Notes under the pieces: model-generated | Databases searched by the model: none | Seen by the model: the letters and a program-made list of their open reading frames with translations, nothing else | What the model was told of the DNA's origin: nothing | Origin: Clostridia bacterium | GTDB taxonomy: Bacteria; Bacillota; Clostridia; UBA1212; UBA1255 | Direction: 5' to 3' | Length of the DNA: 64,000 nucleotides | Assembly: GCA_017517275.1 (NCBI GenBank) | Contig: JAFWZX010000001.1 | Location: 28,596 to 92,595, forward strand | Program-made: the position numbers and the translations under genes | Shown: positions 26,997 through 37,962 of the stretch, piece after piece | Layout of the letters: every line of letters starts with the position of its first letter | Numbering within the stretch: the stretch's first letter is position 1

Positions 26997-29900
26997 TTAT
27001 TCAGCATCCTGTATTTCATCTTCGATTGCCTCTACAATTTCTTCTGCGAGTGAAGACAACGGTGTTGCGTAGTCTTCTTCTGAAGGCATCGCATCTTCAA
27101 GACTGTCAGATTCTGTCATAGCAATCGCTTCGTCAATCTCTTCTGTTATCTCATCTACTCTCTGCGGCAGAGGAGTTACGTCAATTTCGATATCCTTGTA
27201 GCGACTCATGCCTGTACCGGCAGGAATAAGTTTACCGATAATAACGTTCTCTTTGAGTCCGAGGAGCGGATCCTTCTTGCCCTTGATAGCTGCTTCGGTG
27301 AGAACTTTTGTTGTTTCCTGGAAGGAAGCGGCTGACAAGAATGACTCTGTGGCAAGTGATGCTTTTGTAATACCGAGCAATGCACGTTTACCTTCTGCAG
27401 GTTTCTTACCCTCTGCTAAAGCTTGTTCATTAGCGCGTTTGAACTCAAAAACATCTACCATTGATCCGGGGAGAAGTGATGTATCACCGGATTCATCGAT
27501 TTTAACTTTTCTGAGCATTTGACTTACGATTACTTCAATGTGGCGGTCGTTAATTTTAACACCCTGCATATTGTATACCTTCTGAACTTCTTCGATGATA
27601 TACTTCTCAACACCCTCTTCACCTTTTACACGGAGAATATCGTGAGGGTTGATAGAACCTCCGACCAATAAGTCACCGGCTTTTACTACGTCGCCTTCAT
27701 TAACTTTAAGAACAATACCCAAAGCAAATGAATACGTTTTTGTAGTTCCGTCTTCTGCAGTAATAGTTACTTCTCTCTTCTTACCTGTTTCTGAGATTGA
27801 AATAACACCGTCTATATCTGCAATTGTAGCATTTCCCTTAGGCTTTCTTGCCTCGAAGAGCTCTTCTACTCTCGGAAGACCTTGTGTAATATCGTCTGCT
27901 GTTGCAACACCGCCTGTATGGAACGTTCTCATGGTAAGCTGTGTACCCGGCTCACCGATTGACTGAGCTGCAATAATACCTACTGCGTCACCTACGTTGC
28001 ATTCTTCGTTTGTAGCAAGGTTAGAACCGTAACATTTAGCACATACACCGTGTTCACAGTGACATGTGAGAACTGAACGGATTTTGACGGATTTAATACC
28101 TGTTGCCTCGATTTTTTCAGCAAGTTCTTCAGTTATTAACGTATCTAAATCAGCAAGTACGCTGCCGTCTTGATCAGTAATAACCTGTGCAGGATATCTT
28201 CCAACGATACGAGCGCTAAGCGGAACGATCGGTCCCTGATCCGGAACATCCTGATTCTCAATAGCGGATACCTCAATATATTCTTCTGTACCACAATCTT
28301 TCTGACGAATAATAACCTGCTGGCTGACGTCAACAAGACGGCGTGTAAGGTAACCTGAGTCAGCTGTTCTTAAGGCTGTATCTGAAAGCGTCTTTCTGGT
28401 ACCGTGGCTGGAAATAAAGAACTCTAATACGTCAAGACCTTCACGGAAGTTTGCCTTAATCGGTATTTCGATTGACTTACCTGATGTATCAGTCATAAGT
28501 CCTCTCATACCGGCAAGCTGCTTAATCTGGTTGATATTACCTCTGGCGCCTGAATCACTCATCATGTTAATCGGATTAAATTCACCCATGTTCTTCTTGA
28601 GGATAGCTGTCAGCTTGTCGATTGCAACCGTCCATGCCTGAATTACGTTATTATAACGTTCTTCTTCCGTAATGAGACCTCTGCGGTACTGTTTGACAAT
28701 CTTATCTACTAATTTATCTGTTTCTTCAATAAGTTGCTGTTTCTCAGGAGGTACAATAATATCTTCTATACCTACTGTGATAGCACCCTTTGTTGAAAAT
28801 TTGTATCCTAAGGCCTTAATCTTATCAAGTACAACTGCCGTATCTGTAAGACCATGCTTTTTAATACATTTATCGATAATCTCTCCTAAAGTTCCTTTTT
28901 TAACGAGCTTATCAATTTCAAGATCAAGCACGTGTTCCGGATCGGATCTGTCAACAAATCCCAGATCTTGAGGTATTGCTTCGTTGAAAATGAGTTTACC
29001 GATTGTAGTTTTAATTCTGCGTGTAATCTTCTCGCCATTAAGTTCGCCTGTACGTCTTACGATGATAGCAGTGTGGAGCTTAATAATGCCAAGGTCATAC
29101 GCCATCTTTGCTTCGTCAAAAGAACCAAATACAGGTGCATTCTCATAATCTTTTTCCTTAACGAGTGTAAGGTAATAACTACCAAGAACCATGTCCTGTG
29201 TAGGAACTGTAATCGGCTTACCGTCTTTGGGAGCAAGAAGGTTGTTTGCAGAGAGCATAAGCACTCTTGCTTCTGCCTGTGCTTCAACTGACAAGGGTAC
29301 GTGTACAGCCATCTGGTCTCCGTCGAAGTCTGCATTGTATGCTGTACAAACAAGCGGATGGAGCTTGAGAGCCCTGCCTTCTACAAGAACAGGTTCAAAT
29401 GCCTGAATACCAAGTCTGTGAAGCGTAGGAGCACGGTTCAAAAGTACCGGATGTTCCTTGATAATATCTTCCAAAATATCCCAAACTTCTGTGCGAACAC
29501 GTTCTACCATTTTACGTGCGCTCTTAATATTAGGAGCTTTACCGTCGTTTACGAGCTTTCTCATTACAAAAGGCTTAAAGAGTTCGAGCGCCATTTCTTT
29601 AGGAAGACCGCATTGGTAAATTTTAAGTTCCGGGCCTACAACGATAACGCTTCGTCCTGAATAGTCTACACGTTTACCGAGAAGGTTCTGACGGAAACGA
29701 CCCTGCTTACCTCTGAGCATATCTGACAGAGATTTGAGAGGTCTTGTATTAGGACCTGTAACAGGTCTGCCTCTTCGGCCGTTATCAAGAAGGGCATCTA
29801 CCGCTTCCTGCAGCATTCTCTTTTCGTTTCTTACAATAATGTCAGGAGCTCTAAGCTCTTGGAGTCTTTTTAATCTGTTATTACGGTTAATAACTATTCT

Positions 29901-30710
29901 GTATAAGTCATTAAGGTCTGATGTAGCAAATCTGCCGCCGTCCAATTGCACCATAGGACGAAGATCAGGCGGAATAACAGGAATTGCTTTGAGAATCATC
30001 CACTCAGGCTTGTTATTTGACTGTCTGAAAGATTCTACTACTTCAAGACGTTTAACAAGACGCATCTTTTTCTGGCTTATTGTCTGTCCACCCTTCTCTT
30101 TTTCTGCTTCAGAGAGTCGTTCAATCTCACCGCGAAGTTCTCCTGATAATCCGTCAAGATCAATGTCTTCAAGAAGTTGGCAGATGGCTTCTGCTCCCAT
30201 GCGTGCTGTGAAGGCCTGTGTGCCATACATTTGGAGAGCTTCTCTATATTCTCTTTCAGAAAGAATCTGCTTATATTGGAGAGCTGTATCACCGGCATCT
30301 AATACTACGTATGCAGCAAAATAAAGAACCTTTTCTAATGAACGTGGAGCCATGTCAAGTATCAATCCCATTCTGCTGGGAATACCGCGGAAGAACCAAA
30401 TGTGAGATACAGGCGCAGCCAATTCAATGTGACCCATACGTGTACGTCTTACTTTTGAACTTGTTACTTCTACACCACATTTATCGCAAACGATACCTCT
30501 GTATCTGTTCTTTTTATATTTTCCACAGTGACACTCGCCATCTTTGCTTGGTCCAAAGATTCTTTCACAGAACAAACCGTCTTTTTCCGGTTTGAGAGTT
30601 CTGTAGTTTATTGTCTCAGGTTTTTTTACTTCACCATGAGACCATTTCATTATTGTCTCAGCAGAGGCAAGCCCAATCTGTATTGAATCAAAATTATTAA
30701 AATCTATCAT
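26997..30710 (-). CDS. rpoC: DNA-directed RNA polymerase subunit beta'
   Basis: The 1237-residue largest polymerase subunit holds the catalytic metal loop [12 protein letters not shown] and the N-terminal zinc site (C60, C62, C75, C78 in [19 protein letters not shown]). A second zinc site is in [15 protein letters not shown]. The ATG at 30710 has GGAGG seven bases upstream; the TTG two codons earlier in the same frame is not preferred. The C-terminal 60 residues are acidic. The start is 15 bases from rpoB. Confidence 0.98.
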   Translation of the reverse strand: MIDFNNFDSIQIGLASAETIMKWSHGEVKKPETINYRTLKPEKDGLFCERIFGPSKDGECHCGKYKKNRYRGIVCDKCGVEVTSSKVRRTRMGHIELAAPVSHIWFFRGIPSRMGLILDMAPRSLEKVLYFAAYVVLDAGDTALQYKQILSEREYREALQMYGTQAFTARMGAEAICQLLEDIDLDGLSGELRGEIERLSEAEKEKGGQTISQKKMRLVKRLEVVESFRQSNNKPEWMILKAIPVIPPDLRPMVQLDGGRFATSDLNDLYRIVINRNNRLKRLQELRAPDIIVRNEKRMLQEAVDALLDNGRRGRPVTGPNTRPLKSLSDMLRGKQGRFRQNLLGKRVDYSGRSVIVVGPELKIYQCGLPKEMALELFKPFVMRKLVNDGKAPNIKSARKMVERVRTEVWDILEDIIKEHPVLLNRAPTLHRLGIQAFEPVLVEGRALKLHPLVCTAYNADFDGDQMAVHVPLSVEAQAEARVLMLSANNLLAPKDGKPITVPTQDMVLGSYYLTLVKEKDYENAPVFGSFDEAKMAYDLGIIKLHTAIIVRRTGELNGEKITRRIKTTIGKLIFNEAIPQDLGFVDRSDPEHVLDLEIDKLVKKGTLGEIIDKCIKKHGLTDTAVVLDKIKALGYKFSTKGAITVGIEDIIVPPEKQQLIEETDKLVDKIVKQYRRGLITEEERYNNVIQAWTVAIDKLTAILKKNMGEFNPINMMSDSGARGNINQIKQLAGMRGLMTDTSGKSIEIPIKANFREGLDVLEFFISSHGTRKTLSDTALRTADSGYLTRRLVDVSQQVIIRQKDCGTEEYIEVSAIENQDVPDQGPIVPLSARIVGRYPAQVITDQDGSVLADLDTLITEELAEKIEATGIKSVKIRSVLTCHCEHGVCAKCYGSNLATNEECNVGDAVGIIAAQSIGEPGTQLTMRTFHTGGVATADDITQGLPRVEELFEARKPKGNATIADIDGVISISETGKKREVTITAEDGTTKTYSFALGIVLKVNEGDVVKAGDLLVGGSINPHDILRVKGEEGVEKYIIEEVQKVYNMQGVKINDRHIEVIVSQMLRKVKIDESGDTSLLPGSMVDVFEFKRANEQALAEGKKPAEGKRALLGITKASLATESFLSAASFQETTKVLTEAAIKGKKDPLLGLKENVIIGKLIPAGTGMSRYKDIEIDVTPLPQRVDEITEEIDEAIAMTESDSLEDAMPSEEDYATPLSSLAEEIVEAIEDEIQDAE

Positions 30711-30725
30711 GTGCAATCCTCCCTA

Positions 30726-33700
30726 TTATTCTTCATCAGAATCGCTGTATTCTTCTGTCATAGACTCTCCTGTGAAATCAATCACACCTGCATCGAAATC
30801 AGATATTTCTTCTACATTCTGGAGTTCGTCATCATGAAGAACGTCATCACTGTCTTCAGTGTCATTTGCCATCACAATCTCACCGTTCTCACCCATAAAT
30901 GATGAAAAATCAGGGTTGAATACGTCTTTTTTCGTTCTGTATTTATCAGGATTCTTTATATAATCCTCCTCAACCTCTTTGAGAGGAATCTCTGTACCAT
31001 CGGTAGCAAATACCTTAACGTCAAGAGCAAGACTCTGCAATTCTTTGAGCAATACTTTGAAGGATTCAGGTATTCCGGGTTCAGGAACATTCTCGCCTTT
31101 TACGATAGCTTCGTATGTCTTCACACGGCCGATTGTATCGTCTGACTTGATTGTAAGGATTTCCTGTAAAGTGTAAGCAGCACCGTAAGCTTCCAATGCC
31201 CAAACTTCCATCTCACCGAAACGCTGACCGCCGAACTGAGCTTTACCACCCAAAGGCTGTTGTGTAACAAGTGAGTAAGGACCTGTTGAACGAGCGTGAA
31301 TCTTGTCATCTACCAAGTGGAACAGCTTGAGATAATACATATAACCTACTGTTACCGGATTATCAAACGGTTCACCTGTTCTGCCGTCGTAGAGAATTGA
31401 CTTACCATCTGCTTCTTTACCTGCGAGTTTGAGTGTTTCTATAATATCATGCTCCGATGCTCCGTCGAAAACAGGAGTCGCAATCTTCCAACCAAGGGCT
31501 TTCGCTGCATAGCCAAGGTGAACTTCCAATACCTGTCCGATGTTCATTCGTGAAGGAACGCCAAGAGGGTTAAGAACAATCTCAAGCGGAGTACCGTCAG
31601 GAAGGAAAGGCATATCTTCTTCAGGTAAAATGCGTGAAATAACACCCTTGTTACCGTGACGTCCGGCCATTTTATCACCAACAGAAAGTTTACGCTTTTG
31701 AGCGATATAAACTCTTACCATCTTGTTTACGCCGGGAGAAAGTTCATCATCATTCTCACGTGTAAACTCTTTTACATCAACTACGATACCTGACTCACCG
31801 TGAGGAACTCTGAGAGACGTATCTCTTACGTCTCTTGACTTTTCACCGAATATAGCACGAAGGAGTCTCTCTTCTGCAGTAAGCTCTGTCTCTCCCTTAG
31901 GAGTTACCTTACCAACGAGGATATCACCTGCGTGAACTTCTGAACCTATAGTAACAATACCTTGCGCATCAAGCATTTTAAGAGCATCATCACCAACGTG
32001 AGGAATCTCTGCTGTTATCTCCTCAGGTCCGAGTTTCGTGTCTCTTGCTTCACATTCATACTCTTCAATATGGATGGATGTGTATATATCTTCTTTTACG
32101 AGTTTTTCACTGATAAGGACAGCATCCTCGTAGTTGTAACCTTCCCAAGTCATGAAACCGATAAGCACGTTACGTCCAAGAGCAATCTCACCTTTGTCTG
32201 TTGAAGGACCGTCAGCGATAACTTCGCCTTCTTCTACGCGCTGGTCGAACGTAACAACAGGCTTCTGATTGATACAAGTACCCTGGTTAGAGCGAAGGAA
32301 CTTGAGCAAGTTGTACTTGTCAATAGTACCGTCATCGCGTCTAATCATAATGTATCTGCCTGTAACTTCCTGTACGGTACCTGCGTGTTTTGCAAGAACA
32401 ACCGCACCTGAGTCTCTTGCTGCTTTATACTCAATACCTGTAGCAACAATAGGAGATTCTGCACGAAGAAGCGGAACTGCCTGTCTTTGCATGTTTGATC
32501 CCATCAGCGCACGGCTGGCATCGTCGTTCTCAAGGAACGGAATCATAGCTGCAGCAACAGATACTACCTGTTTTGGAGAAACGTCCATGTAATGAACACG
32601 GTCATTTTCAATCTCAAGGAATTCATCTCTGTAACGGCATACAACCTTCTTATTGATGAAATGTCCTTCTTCATCAAGAGGCTCATTTGCCTGTGCTACG
32701 ATGTATTTATCCTCTTCGTCTGCCATCAAATAGTCAATTTGATTTGTAACCGTCTTTGTTTCAGGATCATATTTTCTATACGGTGCTTCGATAAATCCAT
32801 ACTCATTAATTCTCGCGTATGTACTCAGCGAGCCGATAAGACCGATGTTAGGACCTTCAGGTGTCTCGATAGGACACATTCTGCCGTAATGTGTGTAATG
32901 TACGTCACGTACATCAAAAGTTGCTCTGTCTCTGTTCAAACCGCCGGGACCCAGAGCACTAAGACGTCTCTTGTTTGCAAGTTCTGCAAGAGGGTTTGTC
33001 TGATCCATGAACTGTGAAAGCTGTGAAGATCCGAAGAACTCTTTAATAGCCGCAGTAACGGGGCGAGTATTGATGAGAGCCTGAGGAGTAATTACGTCTC
33101 TTTCCTGCATGGACATACGTTCTTTAACAATTCTTTCCATTCTGGAAAGTCCGATACGGAACTGATTCTGAAGGAGCTCGCCAACTGAACGGATACGTCT
33201 GTTACCTAAGTGGTCGATATCGTCAATAGAGCCAAGATCATATGTCAGGTTGAAAATATATGAGAAGGAAGCCGTAACGTCGTCCATAGTAAGATACTTA
33301 GGCTGGAGTCTGTTATAGTTCTCTTTAATTTCTTTCTTAAGAACTTCCATGTCGCCATCTGCGATATCAAGTAATTCCTTTAGAACAGGATAGTAAACCT
33401 GATTTGTAATTTCTAATTCATCAAGATCAAAGTCAACAAAGTATGAAATATCAACAATGTTGTTACCGATAACCTTCACAGGTCTGTAGATTGTATTAAT
33501 AATAACAGTGTTCACACCGCAAGCTTGAATCTGCGTTGCCTGTTCCTCTGTGATGATAGAGCCTGCCTCAACAAGCAGTTCGCCTGACTGAGGATCTATA
33601 ATATCCTGAGCTGCCTCTTTACCTGCAATACGTGTTGCAAGAGAAAGCTTCTTGTTAAATTTATAACGGCCAACTTTTGCAAGGTCATATCTCTTTGAAT

Positions 33701-34538
33701 CAAAGAACATGCCATACAGAAGTGAGCGGGCATTCTCTACGATAGCAGGATCGCCGGGACGAAGTTTCTTATATATTTCAAGAAGGGCGCTTGTCTCGTC
33801 GGTAGTAGTATCCTTCTGAAGAGTGTTCATGATTCTGTCGTCAAGAATGATAAGTTCATCTTGGAGTTCAGCATATTTCGGTGCAAGTTCGTCACGTCTT
33901 ACACAGAACGTATTGATAATATCGTCATTGCTACCGAGGCCAAAAGCACGCATAAGCATAGTAGCTGGCATCTTACGGTTACGGTCAACTCTTACGTTGA
34001 TAACGTCACTGTAATCAATCTCGCATTCAAGCCACGCACCCCTGTTAGGAATAAGCGTAGAAGAAGTGATATTCTTACCCTTTGCTTTGTCAAATACTCT
34101 CTCAAAATATGCCCCGGGCGATCTAACCAGCTGGCTTACGATAACACGTTCTGCACCATTCATAATGAAAGTACCATTATCTGTCATAAGCGGGAATTCG
34201 CCGAAATAGATAACGTCCTCCTTCATTAATCCTGATTCTTTATCAATAACACGTACCTTAACCTTAAGCGGTGAAGCATACGTAGCGTCTCTTTCTTTAC
34301 ATTCTTCAATAGAATAGTTGGTTTTGTCTTCAAGATAATAATCTACAAATTCCAACATCAGATTGCCTGAATAATCAGTTATCGGAGAAACATCTCTAAA
34401 AACTTCCTTAAGACCGTTCTCTAAAAAGTTCTGGTAGGAACTCTTCTGAACAGCAATAAGATTAGGCATCTCAAGGATCTCTTGAATCCTGGAATAGCTC
34501 ATTCTTTCGCTCTGACCGTACTTTACCGAATGCACCAT
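30726..34538 (-). CDS. rpoB: DNA-directed RNA polymerase subunit beta
   Basis: The 1270-residue reading from [20 protein letters not shown] is used because GAGGTG lies nine bases upstream; the frame is open 31 codons further but that part is leader. Typical stretches include [33 protein letters not shown] and [11 protein letters not shown]. In the rifampicin-binding region the usual THKRRL is ANKRRL, so the residue matching E. coli H526 is N522 (codon 32973-32975). The C-terminus has an acidic tail of about 60 residues. No rplJ or rplL precedes it; a promoter at 34762-34790 serves it. Confidence 0.97.
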   Translation of the reverse strand: MVHSVKYGQSERMSYSRIQEILEMPNLIAVQKSSYQNFLENGLKEVFRDVSPITDYSGNLMLEFVDYYLEDKTNYSIEECKERDATYASPLKVKVRVIDKESGLMKEDVIYFGEFPLMTDNGTFIMNGAERVIVSQLVRSPGAYFERVFDKAKGKNITSSTLIPNRGAWLECEIDYSDVINVRVDRNRKMPATMLMRAFGLGSNDDIINTFCVRRDELAPKYAELQDELIILDDRIMNTLQKDTTTDETSALLEIYKKLRPGDPAIVENARSLLYGMFFDSKRYDLAKVGRYKFNKKLSLATRIAGKEAAQDIIDPQSGELLVEAGSIITEEQATQIQACGVNTVIINTIYRPVKVIGNNIVDISYFVDFDLDELEITNQVYYPVLKELLDIADGDMEVLKKEIKENYNRLQPKYLTMDDVTASFSYIFNLTYDLGSIDDIDHLGNRRIRSVGELLQNQFRIGLSRMERIVKERMSMQERDVITPQALINTRPVTAAIKEFFGSSQLSQFMDQTNPLAELANKRRLSALGPGGLNRDRATFDVRDVHYTHYGRMCPIETPEGPNIGLIGSLSTYARINEYGFIEAPYRKYDPETKTVTNQIDYLMADEEDKYIVAQANEPLDEEGHFINKKVVCRYRDEFLEIENDRVHYMDVSPKQVVSVAAAMIPFLENDDASRALMGSNMQRQAVPLLRAESPIVATGIEYKAARDSGAVVLAKHAGTVQEVTGRYIMIRRDDGTIDKYNLLKFLRSNQGTCINQKPVVTFDQRVEEGEVIADGPSTDKGEIALGRNVLIGFMTWEGYNYEDAVLISEKLVKEDIYTSIHIEEYECEARDTKLGPEEITAEIPHVGDDALKMLDAQGIVTIGSEVHAGDILVGKVTPKGETELTAEERLLRAIFGEKSRDVRDTSLRVPHGESGIVVDVKEFTRENDDELSPGVNKMVRVYIAQKRKLSVGDKMAGRHGNKGVISRILPEEDMPFLPDGTPLEIVLNPLGVPSRMNIGQVLEVHLGYAAKALGWKIATPVFDGASEHDIIETLKLAGKEADGKSILYDGRTGEPFDNPVTVGYMYYLKLFHLVDDKIHARSTGPYSLVTQQPLGGKAQFGGQRFGEMEVWALEAYGAAYTLQEILTIKSDDTIGRVKTYEAIVKGENVPEPGIPESFKVLLKELQSLALDVKVFATDGTEIPLKEVEEDYIKNPDKYRTKKDVFNPDFSSFMGENGEIVMANDTEDSDDVLHDDELQNVEEISDFDAGVIDFTGESMTEEYSDSDEE

Positions 34539-34755
34539 ACTGATAATCACCTCATAAATTGATTCTAAAGCAGTAATGCTCGTCCTGTTAACCTTGCCGG
34601 CAAAAGCCTCCTGCCCGTTTCGGTCTTGCATGCTGCTTTTTTTTGTGTTATAATCTGTTTAGAAAGAAAAAATCAATCATAAAAAAGTCCTTATTTAAGA
34701 TTTAAAATTTTCTTTTTTCGGACGAAGGTCCTGTGCCGCGCAGATTACAACGCAG
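34539..34755 (-). other. Untranslated leader of rpoB
   Basis: About 215 bases lie between the likely start of transcription and the rpoB ATG. A short hairpin GGAC-CTTC-GTCC at 34719-34730 is followed by GAAAAAAG, and several A/T runs occur, but no clear terminator or known riboregulator is seen. The frame open into this region from rpoB begins with ATG at 34631 without a ribosome binding site. Confidence 0.45.
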
Positions 34756-34761
34756 TATGTT

Positions 34762-34790
34762 ATTGTAGCACTATCAAATCAAGATGTCAA
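34762..34790 (-). promoter_or_regulatory. Promoter of rpoB-rpoC
   Basis: TTGACA (34790-34785), a 17-base spacer, and TACAAT (34767-34762) on the minus strand. It lies between the intron remnant and rpoB and explains how rpoB is expressed without rplJ-rplL in front. Confidence 0.8.
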
Positions 34791-34849
34791 CATAGTTTTT
34801 TGTTATTTTTATTGTAATCGATATTGTTATTTGCTGTTTAAGATATCCT

Positions 34850-35178
34850 CATGACAGCCTGATTTCCTATTTGTTTTTATCCTCGTTCAATTTGCATCTA
34901 CCATTCATGCAATAGAATCTATAGGTCAGTCTTTCTTCCTCGTCTACCTGCTCGGTTTACGCAACAGGGTTACGGTTACCTTTGGGACTTCGTTGCTTTT
35001 TGCCAACTTATCCGCCTATTACGCCTTCATACCGAGTTTCTGTTCGTCAGGCTACGATTTCGCTATCCCTTCTTCTCGCCTATGCCTCGCGACATAAACC
35101 TTGGGAGTCGCTTTCGGGTTGGTCAGTAACTACCTCCCAGTGGACTTTCACCACAGAGCATTGATATGCCCGTCATAC
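34850..35178 (-). mobile_element. 5' remnant of a group II (IIC-like) intron
   Basis: On the minus strand GTATGACGGGC begins right after the T-run of the terminator at 35184-35210. The segments GGTGAAAGTCC, GGTAGTTACTG, AACCCGAAAGCGA and GACGAACAGAAACTCGGTA follow the order and spacing seen in domain I of group IIC introns, where comparable GGGTGAGAGTCCC and GACGAACAGGAATCG segments occur. IIC introns are known to insert after Rho-independent terminators, which is the position here. No reverse transcriptase frame and no domain V-like hairpin are seen before the rpoB promoter, so it is a truncated copy. The right-hand end is approximate. The plus-strand 60-codon frame at 34982-35164 is antisense to it and not a gene. 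Confidence 0.62.
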
Positions 35179-35183
35179 AAAAA

Positions 35184-35210
35184 AGGGATTCACAAGAAAT
35201 GTGAATCCCT
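35184..35210 (-). terminator. Terminator after the zinc-ribbon membrane protein gene
   Basis: AGGGATTCACA and TGTGAATCCCT pair perfectly over 11 bases around AGAAA, followed on the minus strand by TTTTTT. The intron remnant begins at the end of this T-run. Confidence 0.9.
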
Positions 35211-35224
35211 GGATTTAGTCAAAA

Positions 35225-36499
35225 TCAATAAATAAAATAATAAATACCGAATGTGTCAGGATCACCAAAACCGTTAGCAACGCCATTAATGATTGAAATA
35301 GAGAGAAAAACGCCAAACAAAATGAGACTAATCAAATTGAAAATCTTACCGATCTTACCCATTTTGCAAAGTCCCGACTTATTACCAATACAAGAAAGGA
35401 TCATGCCGGGAATTGCATATGTGCAACCTGTTACTGAATAACCAATACTTTTAAATGCCGGATGCGTGAGAGAAAAAAAAGCAAAAAACGTCCAAAGTGA
35501 GCCAATGATACCAAGAAGCATTCCAATAATAGATAATACTTTCTGAGCTGCCGGAACTTGCGGTTTATTAGGAACTGCCTCATACACAGGTGCAGCGTAA
35601 ACAGGTTGCTCATATATCGGGGATTGCTGCGGTGCAGTCTGCTCATATACGGGGGCTTGCTGCGGTGCAGGCTGAACCTCACGTTTTGTACCACATCCAT
35701 TGCAGAAAACATCTGCGTCGGCTAATTCTTTACCACAATTACTACAATACTCTTTGATAATATCGTTCTCATCTAAGTCAAAAATCAACGGAAATTCATC
35801 ACGCATACCATTATATATTTGTTTAATAAATCCTTCCTGTATTCCCATATACATAATCGATTCCTTCAACGAAAAAGCCACTGGTAAAAAACTGTATAAT
35901 AATCCGTTTTTTACCTCGATTTTTTCTTCAATCATATCGTAAAATTTATAATATTCATCAGTAAAATTATCAATGCATAAAATAAAATATACTGCTGTAT
36001 TCTGATTATTAAATTCATTATGTATTTTCTGTTCTACATGTTTACATATTTCTAATCCTTTGTATTCGTCAAAAGTGTTCAAATGAACTAACACATAAAT
36101 ATTCTTATACATTTGCGGAAAGAAGAATTTTGTATAGTAATTTACTGTTTCTCCTGTGTTTTCTAAAAATGATACTTCATAAGAATAATCTTCAGGTGCA
36201 AACACCTTGCTCTCCATATACCATTTTACACTTTCAAAGTTCGCAAATCCTATATGATATCGAACAGTTTTTTTCTTAGGCTTGAACTCATTAAGATCTA
36301 TTGTTGTACATAGTTTAATCATAATTAAAATGATAATAGGCATAATTATCCCAAAAACACTTGCGGCACACGTTATTGGAATCCATAATTTCGACGTATT
36401 CTCATACAATATACATGTAGCCATAATGCCACTAAGAGTTAAAATGAATTCTATGAGAAATAGAATCCAAAATAAATTATGCTTTTGTCTATTCGTCAT
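35225..36499 (-). CDS. Zinc-ribbon membrane protein of unknown function
   Basis: 424 residues: two membrane helices at about 10-30 and 40-60, a soluble domain of about 200 residues without recognised motifs, a zinc ribbon YCSNCGKELADADVFCNGCGTK near 260-280, a Pro/Gln/Tyr-rich linker with VYEQ/IYEQ repeats (about 283-315), and three or four C-terminal helices. This is the common build of zinc-ribbon domain proteins in Clostridia whose C-terminal part resembles DUF4190. AAAGGAG lies about 11 bases before the ATG. It lies in a scar region with RHS remnants; a link to them is not shown. Confidence 0.6.
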   Translation of the reverse strand: MTNRQKHNLFWILFLIEFILTLSGIMATCILYENTSKLWIPITCAASVFGIIMPIIILIMIKLCTTIDLNEFKPKKKTVRYHIGFANFESVKWYMESKVFAPEDYSYEVSFLENTGETVNYYTKFFFPQMYKNIYVLVHLNTFDEYKGLEICKHVEQKIHNEFNNQNTAVYFILCIDNFTDEYYKFYDMIEEKIEVKNGLLYSFLPVAFSLKESIMYMGIQEGFIKQIYNGMRDEFPLIFDLDENDIIKEYCSNCGKELADADVFCNGCGTKREVQPAPQQAPVYEQTAPQQSPIYEQPVYAAPVYEAVPNKPQVPAAQKVLSIIGMLLGIIGSLWTFFAFFSLTHPAFKSIGYSVTGCTYAIPGMILSCIGNKSGLCKMGKIGKIFNLISLILFGVFLSISIINGVANGFGDPDTFGIYYFIY

Positions 36500-36552
36500 T
36501 GGTTAAAAACTCCTTTCTTTTTACAAGGCGTACTAATCAGTTAGCATAATTA

Positions 36553-36741
36553 TTATAACTGGAAATTGCTGCATTTGTGGTTCGTATCTGTTATCAATGT
36601 ACCGTCTGCATCTGTCACGCTGAGCACTTTGCCCCATGTGTCATAGGTGTATTTTACCACAACGTCATAATTCTCATCAAGCAGTGCTATTACGTCTCCT
36701 TGCAAGTTCATTCCCAATCTAGACGAAAAGACAAATAACAA
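36553..36741 (-). pseudogene. RHS-repeat protein remnant
   Basis: The 62-codon frame contains GMNLQGDVIALLDENYDVVVKYTYDTWGKVLSVTD, a standard RHS/YD-repeat segment found just before the conserved core end of Rhs polymorphic toxins. Its N-terminus is out of context (MLFVFSSRL) and it stops before the NPFRYRGYVYD-type core, so it is a fragment cut at both ends. No ribosome binding site is seen. Confidence 0.75.
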
Positions 36742-36752
36742 GAGTCAAGAGA

Positions 36753-36950
36753 TTACATATTTAAATATTTATCTATTAAATCTTGAAACAGTTCCGGATC
36801 ACACATGGCCTCTGTTTGTATTTCTTCTATATTATCCTCTTTATATTTACCATCTATTATTTGATCATTATATATTAGTTCATACTCGCCATTGTCAAAA
36901 GTTATAACTATCCCTTTGTTGCATACCGAAGAAAAACCAGCTTTATCCAT
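36753..36950 (-). pseudogene. Small orphan frame, possible immunity-gene remnant
   Basis: 65 codons, acidic, with no recognised domain and no ribosome binding site. The open frame continues upstream (FDSEYSNLLVKSLKSD before the first ATG) to the TAA that ends the neighbouring membrane protein gene and is in the same frame as it. It may be the broken remainder of a longer small protein. Its place next to RHS fragments recalls immunity genes, but this is inference. Confidence 0.35.
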
Positions 36951-36998
36951 ATCAGATTTTAATGATTTAACTAATAAATTGCTATATTCCGAGTCAAA

Positions 36999-37592
36999 TT
37001 ACCTATATAAGTCCGGAGGCATCTCCTTAATAATCCTATAATTTCTATTATCATTAATCTTTTCAATCACACGAAATATTTTGACCTTTTCTATGTGTTG
37101 ATCTGCTTTTTTGAGAGACCGGTAACAAATAACATCTCCCGTTATAATTAAAGAAAGTAGAATTCCTGCGAACAAAAGGCTAATAACGAGACTCGTATTT
37201 TGCTGATCACTATAGGAATCAATTGACAAATACACATTGGACTGACTTCTCGCATCAACTATTTCATAATAATCCCCATAAAGTACATTATAGTTTTCTA
37301 TATACTTTATAGACAATAAGTCGCCTTTTTTTATCAACTTTGACAATTCTTTAATTGTATACTCGCAATCATATTCTGAAAATTTATACTCAATAGAATC
37401 TGAATATATGCTGAGTCTATATTCTTTTCTTTCGTGTACACAATCAACCTGATCAACTATAATATCAACTTCTTCTGCTTTATTTAAATTCTCCGGGAAA
37501 CCAGCTACAATACAAATTATAATTACAATGACAAATAAAAGATGTACCATGATTTCCCAGAATACGTGACCAGAAATTTTTACATGTTTCAT
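36999..37592 (-). CDS. Membrane protein of unknown function in an RHS scar
   Basis: 197 residues with a membrane helix near 12-33, an extracellular domain of about 100 residues, a second helix near 135-157 and a basic cytoplasmic tail. GGAGG lies eight bases before the ATG at 37592, and that ATG overlaps the TAA of the upstream RHS fragment (TAATG). No family recognised. Two-helix membrane proteins are often immunity proteins against Rhs toxins, which is only a possibility here. The base composition is more AT-rich than that of the housekeeping genes. Confidence 0.55.
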   Translation of the reverse strand: MKHVKISGHVFWEIMVHLLFVIVIIICIVAGFPENLNKAEEVDIIVDQVDCVHERKEYRLSIYSDSIEYKFSEYDCEYTIKELSKLIKKGDLLSIKYIENYNVLYGDYYEIVDARSQSNVYLSIDSYSDQQNTSLVISLLFAGILLSLIITGDVICYRSLKKADQHIEKVKIFRVIEKINDNRNYRIIKEMPPDLYR

Positions 37593-37789
37593 TAGTATTT
37601 CCTCCAAAATTCACTTTTATAATCCTTTGAATAGTACCGTCTCCAAATACTGTTTCCATTGCTGTCCGTTATCGTCTTTATTCGACCCATTGAGTCATAT
37701 GTATAGTTGGTGGTAATTCCGTTGCCTTTTACAAATATTGGTATAAATGCTAAAAAGAGAAAGCGAGACAAGCAAATACTTAAATTCAA
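37592..37789 (-). pseudogene. Second RHS-repeat remnant
   Basis: The frame includes VKGNGITTNYTYDSMGRIKTITDSNGN, a clear YD repeat, then runs into unrelated RRYYSKDYKSEFWRKY that encodes the ribosome binding site of the next gene. The first 19 residues are not RHS-like. It is broken on both sides. Confidence 0.72.
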
Positions 37790-37859
37790 TTATACATAGG
37801 ATTAGCAGGAAATTCTACAGATACTTTCGGAAAATCATTTTCATAATTTTAGAAAACTC

Positions 37860-37888
37860 TTGAAAAAAAGTAATAAAACATTTAACAT
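37860..37888 (+). promoter_or_regulatory. Promoter of the Na/Pi cotransporter gene
   Basis: TTGAAA (37860-37865), 17 bases, TAACAT (37883-37888) on the plus strand, 75 bases before the ATG. Confidence 0.5.
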
Positions 37889-37962
37889 TTTTTTAATTAA
37901 ATATATGAATTTTCCAAAAAACGGAGTATTATTAGAACAGTTCAAAAAGGAGGCATGCCATT

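Noticed and set aside
29734..30324. 196-codon plus-strand frame
   Set aside because: It lies fully inside rpoC on the other strand, with Ser/Arg-rich shadow composition and no ribosome binding site.
34539..34631. N-terminal extension of rpoB
   Set aside because: Homology begins at MVHSVKYGQ and the ribosome binding site is next to that start.
34982..35164. 60-codon plus-strand frame upstream of rpoB
   Set aside because: It is antisense to the intron-like segment and has no ribosome binding site; frames like this are often predicted on structured RNA.
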